Positions 1-4,716 of a DNA stretch of 21,948 nt are shown piece by piece. Both the position numbers and the translations under genes were made by a program. Source of the stretch: an uncultured Collinsella sp. (GTDB taxonomy: Bacteria > Actinomycetota > Coriobacteriia > Coriobacteriales > Coriobacteriaceae); the NCBI GenBank assembly GCA_902475245.1, contig CABRYP010000035.1, forward strand, positions 1-21,948, written 5' to 3'. Positions within the stretch are counted from its first letter, which is position 1. Each line of letters opens with the position of its first letter. Below the pieces are notes generated by a model. It searched no databases. It was not told the origin of the DNA and worked only from the letters and a program-made list of their open reading frames with translations.

Positions 1-136
1 GTATATCAATCTCGCTCTCCCTTTTTGTGACATCATATCCAGCAATTGAGCAGAGCCATCTTCCTCTTCGGTATTGGATTGAAAGGACAATCAAGGCAAT
101 CGAAGTCATCAAGCAAACAGCATCCTCTGTTTCCAT
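1..136 (-). CDS. Partial small membrane protein, DUF3784-like (runs off left edge)
   Basis: An open frame starts with ATG at 136 on the minus strand and stays open to the left end of the window, giving 45 residues. GGAA lies 7 bases upstream of this ATG; an in-frame ATG at 157 is an alternative start with a weaker site. The peptide has a hydrophobic segment (VCLMTSIALIVLSI, about residues 7-20), then a basic patch (YRRGRW) and the stretch SIAGYDVTKRESE. A membrane helix followed by an IAGYN-like motif and a charged, Glu-rich stretch resembles the N-terminus of small DUF3784 membrane proteins, whose function is unknown. Base composition is more AT-rich than the rest of the window. The frame is short, so chance cannot be excluded; the sequence to the left would settle it. 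Confidence 0.45.
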   Translation of the reverse strand, partial: METEDAVCLMTSIALIVLSIQYRRGRWLCSIAGYDVTKRESEIDI

Positions 137-238
137 AGAGTTTCCTTTGCTTTCCATCCTAGTTACGCATTCACAATCGAATCAAACCAAGTATGAATTA
201 CTCGATAGCAACCGCCTTAGTATAAACCATAGCCGCCG

Positions 239-370
239 CAGCAGCCCGCCTTCTAAGACCTCAGAGTTCGCCATCGAAGGCGACCTGCCCAGACTCCTCA
301 CAATCGGCTTGCATGAGGCCCCGAGCTCCAACATACTCTGGACCGTGTCCCTCTCGTACCTGGTGAGCGA
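239..370 (-). pseudogene. Decayed N-terminal fragment of IS30-family transposase
   Basis: A minus-strand frame encodes SLTRYERDTVQSMLELG, then KPIVRSLGRSPS and EVL. This closely follows the N-terminal helix-turn-helix of IS30 transposases, where LTxxER...LLxxGxSxxxIAxxLGRSPSTISREI is typical. The recognition helix has diverged (SPSMANSEVL in place of SPSTxSREV), and after about 43 residues the frame loses all resemblance to the family and stops at 182. No DDE catalytic domain follows. I read it as the remnant of an old IS30 insertion. The flanking frame upstream (to 478) has no good ribosome binding site. Confidence 0.5.
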
Positions 371-384
371 GCCCGCCGTTGGCC

Positions 385-410
385 CTCGGGGCCGGCTTCC
401 CGGCCCCGAG
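385..410. repeat. Perfect 11-bp GC-rich inverted repeat
   Basis: CTCGGGGCCGG at 385-395 and CCGGCCCCGAG at 400-410 form a perfect stem with a CTTC loop. It lies just upstream of the IS30-like fragment in the direction of its reading and may belong to that element's end. No T-tract follows on either strand, so it does not look like an intrinsic terminator. Confidence 0.6.
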
Positions 411-494
411 AAACACTCGGATGAAGCTACCGATCGAGACGGGGCGCATGATGGGCGGTCGCTGGAATCGCGCCCCACGCCATCTGCCCGCTCG

Positions 495-503
495 TGCGAT
501 AAT
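495..503 (+). promoter_or_regulatory. Candidate extended -10 promoter of flavoprotein gene
   Basis: TGCGATAAT fits an extended -10 (TGn + GATAAT) 37 bases before the ATG at 541. No convincing -35 box is present 16-18 bases upstream. Confidence 0.3.
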
Positions 504-540
504 CCTCCGCAGAAGTCACCGACAGCAGAGGGAGTTTGTG

Positions 541-1164
541 ATGAAGGTTCTTTTGGTCAATGGCAGCCCCAAGGCAAACGGCAACACCGACCGCGCACTC
601 GCCGAGATTGCCGAGCAGCTCAACGCAGAGGGCATTGAGACGCAGGTGTTTCAGCTGGGCGCCAAGCCTATTCGCGATTGCATCGGGTGCGGCCAGTGCG
701 GCAAGCTCGATTGCCGCTGCACCTTTGACGACGATATGGTCAACGAGCTGATTGCCGCTGCCGAGCAGGCAGACGGCTTTGTCTTTGGTTCGCCCGTCTA
801 CTACGCGCATCCCAGCGGACGCATCCTCTCTGCCCTCGACCGTGCATTCTATGCTGGCAGCAAGGCCTTTGCGCACAAGCCGGGCGCCGCTGTCGCCGTT
901 GCCCGTCGCGGTGGCACGTCGACCACCTTCGATGTGCTCAACAAATACTTCACCATCAACCAGATGCCCGTGGTGGCATCCACATACTGGAACAACGTCT
1001 TTGGTGCCATGCCGGGCGAGGCCGCCCAGGACGCCGAGGGCCTGGCCACCATGCGCAACATCGGCAAGAACATGGCTTGGCTCCTGCATTGTATCGAGGC
1101 AGGACAGGCTGCCGGCATCGAAGCCCCCGAAGCCGATCGCGAGCGCACCAACTTCATTCGTTAG
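541..1164 (+). CDS. Iron-sulfur flavoprotein / NADPH-dependent FMN reductase family
   Basis: The product has 207 residues and a flavodoxin-like fold. The N-terminus KVLLVNGSPKANGNTD (residues 2-17) contains the FMN phosphate-binding loop of the NADPH-dependent FMN reductase family. Cysteines 47, 50, 53 and 58 have CX2CX2CX4C spacing, which matches the compact cluster motif of iron-sulfur flavoproteins, so a [4Fe-4S] cluster next to the FMN is likely. GSPVYYAHPSG (about 85-95) is the second typical FMN-contact region. Such proteins are cytoplasmic electron carriers or reductases; the physiological partner cannot be read from the sequence. The ATG at 541 is chosen because AGAGGGAG lies just upstream and the family motif begins at residue 2. 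The frame extends upstream to 379 but that part is not family-like. An ArsC-fold gene follows after 11 bp, so the two are probably co-transcribed. Confidence 0.85.
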   Translation: MKVLLVNGSPKANGNTDRALAEIAEQLNAEGIETQVFQLGAKPIRDCIGCGQCGKLDCRCTFDDDMVNELIAAAEQADGFVFGSPVYYAHPSGRILSALDRAFYAGSKAFAHKPGAAVAVARRGGTSTTFDVLNKYFTINQMPVVASTYWNNVFGAMPGEAAQDAEGLATMRNIGKNMAWLLHCIEAGQAAGIEAPEADRERTNFIR

Positions 1165-1175
1165 AACGGCGGAAC

Positions 1176-1517
1176 ATGAATATCCAGATTTTTGGCACCA
1201 AGAAGTCCTTCGATACCAAGAAGGCCCAGCGCTATTTTAAGGAACGCCGCATCAAGGTGCAGTTTATCGACCTTAAGGAAAAGGAGATGAGCAAAGGCGA
1301 GCTCACGAGCGTGATGCAGGCGGTCGGCGGCATCGACAAGCTGCTCAACCCCAAGGCCAAGGACGAGGAGACGCTCGCGCTCATCCAGCACCTCACCCCT
1401 AGCCAGCGCTTCGACAAGTTGCTCGAGAACCAGCAGGTTCTAGCCGAGCCCATCGTGCGCAACGGCAAAAAGGCCACCGTCGGTTATTGCCCCGATGTAT
1501 GGGGAGTCTGGGAGTAG
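1176..1517 (+). CDS. ArsC/Spx-fold family protein lacking the active-site cysteine
   Basis: The 113-residue product has the length and layout of the ArsC/YffB/Spx family: beta strand MNIQIFGT, then the loop KKSFDTKKAQRYF, then IKVQFIDLKEKEMSKGEL, and near the C-terminus EPIVRNGKKATVGYCPDVW, equivalent to the RPIV...vGf segment of the family. Canonical members have a cysteine (C or CxxC) in the N-terminal loop; here that position is serine (Ser11), and the only cysteine is near residue 106. A redox arsenate reductase role is therefore unlikely, and a glutathione- or thioredoxin-independent or non-catalytic role is more plausible. Spx-like proteins can bind RNA polymerase, but nothing here shows that. 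It sits 11 bp behind the flavoprotein gene. The ATG at 1176 has only a weak ribosome binding site (GGCGGA), suggesting translational coupling. Confidence 0.8.
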   Translation: MNIQIFGTKKSFDTKKAQRYFKERRIKVQFIDLKEKEMSKGELTSVMQAVGGIDKLLNPKAKDEETLALIQHLTPSQRFDKLLENQQVLAEPIVRNGKKATVGYCPDVWGVWE

Positions 1518-1534
1518 CCTGTGTTATTTGCCCG

Positions 1535-1556
1535 CGCGTGGGTATAAGAGCACGCG
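1535..1556 (+). promoter_or_regulatory. Palindrome over a possible -10 box upstream of the CobW-type gene
   Basis: CGCGTG at 1535-1540 and CACGCG at 1551-1556 form a 6-10-6 inverted repeat. The spacer contains TATAAG (1543-1548), a plausible -10 hexamer, 56 bases before the GTPase start. It could be an operator. It could equally be a weak hairpin ending the preceding operon, since TTT follows. Confidence 0.3.
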
Positions 1557-1603
1557 TTTGGCATAAGATTCAACTGTAAGCCATGTCTAACAAAGGAGGG
1601 CAC

Positions 1604-2734
1604 ATGCCCAACAAACCCGTGAAGATCATCATGCTTACCGGATACCTCGGTGCCGGCAAGACCACACTGCTCAACCACATCCTCGCTAACGACGGCGGCA
1701 TCCGCGCCGCCGTGATCGTCAACGATATCGGCGAGATCAACGTCGACGCCAGCCTCATCGCCGACGGCGGCCTTTCCGAGACCGACGACCTCATCCCGCT
1801 CACCAACGGCTGCATCTGCTGCACGCTTTCGGACGACCTTGCCAACCAGCTGCAGGGCATCGCCGATTCGGGCAAGTTCGACTACATCATCATCGAGGCC
1901 TCGGGTATCTGCGAGCCTATCCCCATCGCCTACACCATCTCGAGCTTCTGCGACGAGGCCAAGGTGGGCGGCCAGCCCAAGCTTGCACTCGACAACATCG
2001 TGGCTGTGGTCGATTGCGCCCGCATGTACGACGAGTTCAACGGCGGCCGCGACCTGTTGGCCGAGGATATCGACGAGGACGACATCGAGAGCCTGCTCAT
2101 CCAGCAGATCGAGTTCTGCTCCACGCTGATCCTCAACAAGACCGATACCGTGAGCCCTGAGCAGATCGCCGAGCTCAAGGCTATCGTGCGCAGCCTGCAG
2201 AAGGACGCCGTGATTGTCGAGGCCCAAAACGGCGAGGTCCCCATGGAGGAGCTGCTCGACACCGACCGCTTCGACTTTATGCGCGCCTACAACTCCGCCG
2301 CCTGGATCGAGGCCATGGAGCATCCCGAGGAGCACGACGACCCCGAGGTGCTCGAGTACGACATCGAGACCTTTGTGTACTCGCGCCGCAAGCCGTTTGA
2401 CCTGCAGAAGTTCACCGATTTTGTTGAGCAGGAGTGGCCCGACGAGGTCATCCGCGTCAAGGGTCCGCTGTGGCAGACCGGCGATCCGGACATGTGCTAC
2501 ATGTTCGAGCAGGCCGGCCACCAAATGCGCCTGATGGAGAACGGTCTGTTCGTTGACTCCGCGCCCGAGGGCGAGAAGCAGAAGATCATCGACGAGAACC
2601 CCGAGATCATGCAGATTTGGGACGACAAGACGGGCGACCGCATGACGAGCCTGTGCATCATCGGCCGTCACATGGACAAGGATGCGCTCATCGCCTCCCT
2701 CGATGCCTGCCTGACCGACTGGCACCGCGCCTAG
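1604..2734 (+). CDS. CobW/COG0523-family GTP-binding metallochaperone
   Basis: The 376-residue protein is a G3E-family P-loop GTPase of the COG0523 group, which deliver metals such as zinc or cobalt to client proteins. Visible motifs: Walker A GYLGAGKTT (13-21), the metal-binding CICC motif (Cys70, Cys72, Cys73) that defines the group, IIEASGICEP as the switch II/Walker B region, and NKTD for guanine specificity. The C-terminal part (from about residue 250) matches the CobW C-terminal domain. It lacks the long His-rich tail of some members. The ATG at 1604 is preferred to the in-frame ATG at 1583 because AAAGGAGGG lies directly upstream of 1604. The metal and client are not shown by neighbours; no cobalamin or zinc-uptake gene is nearby. 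It ends in a strong intrinsic terminator. Confidence 0.9.
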   Translation: MPNKPVKIIMLTGYLGAGKTTLLNHILANDGGIRAAVIVNDIGEINVDASLIADGGLSETDDLIPLTNGCICCTLSDDLANQLQGIADSGKFDYIIIEASGICEPIPIAYTISSFCDEAKVGGQPKLALDNIVAVVDCARMYDEFNGGRDLLAEDIDEDDIESLLIQQIEFCSTLILNKTDTVSPEQIAELKAIVRSLQKDAVIVEAQNGEVPMEELLDTDRFDFMRAYNSAAWIEAMEHPEEHDDPEVLEYDIETFVYSRRKPFDLQKFTDFVEQEWPDEVIRVKGPLWQTGDPDMCYMFEQAGHQMRLMENGLFVDSAPEGEKQKIIDENPEIMQIWDDKTGDRMTSLCIIGRHMDKDALIASLDACLTDWHRA

Positions 2735-2773
2735 ATTTATCCAAGCGGGCATTTTTCCGCCTACGTAACCGCC

Positions 2774-2808
2774 AAACCACCACGAAGGTGCCCTTCGTGG
2801 TGGTTTTT
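2774..2808 (+). terminator. Strong intrinsic terminator after the CobW-type gene
   Basis: AAACCACCACGAAGG (2774-2788) pairs perfectly with 2792-2806 across a TGC loop: 15 bp, with a run of five T at 2804-2808. The next start codon (trmL) is only 22 bases further on. Confidence 0.9.
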
Positions 2809-2829
2809 CGTTCTGAGCCAAGGAGATTC

Positions 2830-3429
2830 ATGTTCAACATTGTGCTGTATGCGCCCGAGATTCCGGCCAATACGGGCAATATCGGCCGCACCTGCGTGGT
2901 TACCGGCGCCCGCCTGCATCTGGTGGAGCCGCTGGGGTTTTCGCTCGACGACAAGACGGTGCGTCGCGCCGGCCTGGGCTACTGGCAAAATTTGGACGTG
3001 ACGACCTATGCCGGCTGGGAGGATTTCCTTGCGCGCAACGGCCTCTCCCCCGCCGACGAACGCCTGCATCTGCTGACCAAAAAGGCGCGCCGCACCTATG
3101 CGCAAAGTACCTACCGCGACGGTGACTTTTTGGTCTTTGGCAGCGAGAGCTCGGGCATTCCCGAGCCACTGCTTGCCGCGGCGCCCGAGCGCTGCGAGCG
3201 CATCCCGATGCTGCGCGATTGTGACTCACTCGATAACGCCGAGGCATGGGAAGCCCACGAGGAATCACTCGGGCATATCGAGAACGGCCATGAGGCCATT
3301 CTTCAACAGGATATCTGCGGCAACTTTGTAGACCCGGACGACTACCGCATCAGCGCCCTCAACCTCTCCAACAGCGCCGCCATCGTCCTCTACGAGGCCC
3401 TCCGCCAGACAGGCTTTCCGGGAATGTGA
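2830..3429 (+). CDS. trmL: tRNA (cytidine/uridine-34-2'-O)-methyltransferase TrmL, with insertion
   Basis: The 199-residue protein is a SpoU/TrmD-fold (SPOUT) methyltransferase that methylates the wobble ribose of tRNA Leu. Motifs in order: NIVLYAPEIPANTGNIGRTC (3-22, motif 1 with the conserved Asn and Arg), HLVEPLGFSLDDKTVRRAGLGYW (30-52), LVFGSESSGIPEPLL (101-115, motif 2) and ALNLSNSAAIVLYEALRQ (176-193, motif 3). Typical TrmL proteins have about 155-160 residues. The excess lies mainly between motifs 2 and 3, at about residues 129-173, an acidic stretch with several His and Cys. The ATG at 2830 is preceded by AAGGAGA and starts exactly at the family N-terminus. The TGA stop lies inside a 33-bp palindrome. 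The terminator just upstream leaves little room for a separate promoter. Confidence 0.9.
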   Translation: MFNIVLYAPEIPANTGNIGRTCVVTGARLHLVEPLGFSLDDKTVRRAGLGYWQNLDVTTYAGWEDFLARNGLSPADERLHLLTKKARRTYAQSTYRDGDFLVFGSESSGIPEPLLAAAPERCERIPMLRDCDSLDNAEAWEAHEESLGHIENGHEAILQQDICGNFVDPDDYRISALNLSNSAAIVLYEALRQTGFPGM

Positions 3430-3455
3430 CAACGGAACTGTCCCTTCGTCACATT
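3423..3455. repeat. 33-bp palindrome, copy 1 (overlaps trmL stop)
   Basis: Two 16-base arms, AATGTGACAACGGAAC and GTCCCTTCGTCACATT, flank a central T. The arms match at 13 of 16 positions, with perfect outer 8 bp. It is the least perfect of four related copies. The trmL TGA is the TGA of TGTGAC. It lies upstream of the first ATPase gene and, with the copy at 4682-4712, brackets it. Confidence 0.9.
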
Positions 3456-3513
3456 CAAGCACCACATCGATGACACACACGCCTAATTGATGCTCTAAAT
3501 TAAGAGCCGTCGC

Positions 3514-3550
3514 TTTTAATCAAAATTAACTAAAATAAAATGAAGTTAAA
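3514..3550 (+). promoter_or_regulatory. AT-rich leader with 10-bp-phased TTAA motifs before ATPase 1
   Basis: TTAA occurs at 3516, 3526 and 3546, with a variant TAAA at 3536, all in the same 10-bp register. This is the most AT-rich stretch of the leader and must contain the promoter, although no clean -35/-10 pair can be assigned. Even helical spacing suggests a DNA-bending site or a multi-copy protein binding site. Confidence 0.4.
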
Positions 3551-3573
3551 CGGTGGCATGAAAGGAGAGCCTT

Positions 3574-4674
3574 GTGGAATATCTCGAGAACCCGTTTACC
3601 CCTAGCTTTGGCGAGGTTCCTGCCCATCTCGCTGGCAGACAACAGATTATTCGGGATTTGGACCGTGCCTTCTTGAGCCAGCGCAGACGCCCGGAATTGA
3701 CCTCGATCTTCTCAGGCGCGCGTGGAACCGGTAAAACTGCTCTCATGTCGTCGCTCGCGACAAGGGCGGAATCCCATGGCTGGATTGCCGTAAAGACGAC
3801 CGCGCTCTCGGGAATGCTTGAGGAAATCGAGTTCGGGGCCAAACGTGCTGCAGGCCATCTTATCGACCCGTCTAACAACTTCGAAGTCACCGGTCTCGGA
3901 ATTGCACCGCTCGGCAGCATCGAGGTCAATCGCGTTCACGATGTCTCAACCTGGCGTTATCGCATGAGCGACATCATCGACCAGCTCAACGAGGCGGGCA
4001 CCGGTCTGCTCGTCACGGTTGACGAGGTGGACCCGACACTCGACGAGATGATTCAGCTCGCAGCGACGTATCAGCACTTTGTGACCGATGGGAAACGCGT
4101 CGCCCTGCTCATGGCGGGACTTCCCAACAACGTATCGACGCTACTGAACCACAAGACGGTCTCGTTCCTTCGCCGCGCCCAACAATATCATCTGGGTCGC
4201 ATTGCCGACTATGACGTGCGCGAGGCCCTAATTCGCACAATCCAGGAAAACGATCGCCTAGCAGATGCTGAGGGAATCGATAGAGCCGTTCGCTCGATCT
4301 CTGGTTTTCCCTTCCTATTGCAACTCGTAGGCTACCGTGCCTGGGATCTTACAAGCGATTCGAAGGAAATCTCGTCACGCGACTTTGACCTAGGAATCAA
4401 AATCGCACGCGACGAGATGGATGACCGAATCCTCGCGGCAACCTATCGGGAACTCACTGCAGAGGACAAGCGATTCCTCATCGCCATGCTCGATGACGAG
4501 GAAGAGTCCACCACCGCTGACCTTGTCGAACGCCTTAAGCGTTCGCCGCAGCAGGTCTCCCGCTACCGACGCCGCATGATAGATGCCGGCATCATTGGAG
4601 AACGCGGGCGCGGAATCGTCGCTTTTGAATTGCCATTCTTCCGCGACTATCTCGCCGCTCAATGCGTGAAATAG
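3574..4674 (+). CDS. AAA+ ATPase with C-terminal winged helix (ATPase 1)
   Basis: The 366-residue protein starts with GTG at 3574 behind AAAGGAGAG. It belongs to the archaeal-type STAND/ORC-like ATPase group: FxPSFGEVPAHLAGR (8-22, the box VII-like entry motif), Walker A GARGTGKT (48-55), Walker B LLVTVDEVD (145-153), sensor-1 region LLMAGLPNN (178-186), FLRRAQ (198-203) and GFPFLLQLVGYRAW (244-257). The last 80 residues (AEDKRFLIAML...SPQQVSRYRRRMIDAGII) look like a winged-helix DNA-binding domain. No transmembrane segment is visible. It is a clear paralogue of the gene at 7262-8380, sharing FLRRAQQ, AGLP and QLVGY. The role is unknown; a DNA-binding regulatory or replication-like ATPase is inference. 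It lies between two copies of the same palindrome. Confidence 0.85.
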   Translation: MEYLENPFTPSFGEVPAHLAGRQQIIRDLDRAFLSQRRRPELTSIFSGARGTGKTALMSSLATRAESHGWIAVKTTALSGMLEEIEFGAKRAAGHLIDPSNNFEVTGLGIAPLGSIEVNRVHDVSTWRYRMSDIIDQLNEAGTGLLVTVDEVDPTLDEMIQLAATYQHFVTDGKRVALLMAGLPNNVSTLLNHKTVSFLRRAQQYHLGRIADYDVREALIRTIQENDRLADAEGIDRAVRSISGFPFLLQLVGYRAWDLTSDSKEISSRDFDLGIKIARDEMDDRILAATYRELTAEDKRFLIAMLDDEEESTTADLVERLKRSPQQVSRYRRRMIDAGIIGERGRGIVAFELPFFRDYLAAQCVK

Positions 4675-4681
4675 GCATTGG

Positions 4682-4712
4682 ATGTGACAAAGGGACTGTC
4701 CCTTTGTCACAT
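4682..4712. repeat. Palindrome, copy 2 (between convergent ATPase 1 and uvrA-like gene)
   Basis: ATGTGACAAAGGGAC (4682-4696) and GTCCCTTTGTCACAT (4698-4712) are perfect 15-bp arms around a central T. It is the best-preserved copy. It lies 7 bp after the ATPase 1 stop and 4 bp from the stop of the convergent uvrA-like gene. It may act as a bidirectional transcript-end hairpin, but there is no T-tract. Confidence 0.92.
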
Positions 4713-4716
4713 TCGG

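Larger units (their letters stand above)
137..540. other. Gene-poor 400-bp stretch with decayed mobile DNA
   Basis: I see no intact gene here. The left half (to about 230) is AT-rich for this genome and the right half is GC-rich. It holds the leader of the leftward partial gene, an IS30-like transposase fragment, a perfect GC-rich hairpin and the promoter region of the flavoprotein gene. A long open frame on the plus strand (27-638) runs through all of this, but it overlaps the start of the flavoprotein and resembles no protein I recognise. Confidence 0.6.

Noticed and set aside
27..638. 203-codon plus-strand open frame at the left edge
   Set aside because: It has no ribosome binding site of note, runs out of frame over the start of the flavoprotein gene, and its sequence looks like an antisense reading of the IS30-like fragment and then low-complexity Arg/Pro/Ser.
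4682..4712. Palindromes as ordinary intrinsic terminators
   Set aside because: Stems are strong but no T-tract follows on either strand, and some copies lie upstream of the gene they flank; a secondary transcript-end role is still possible.
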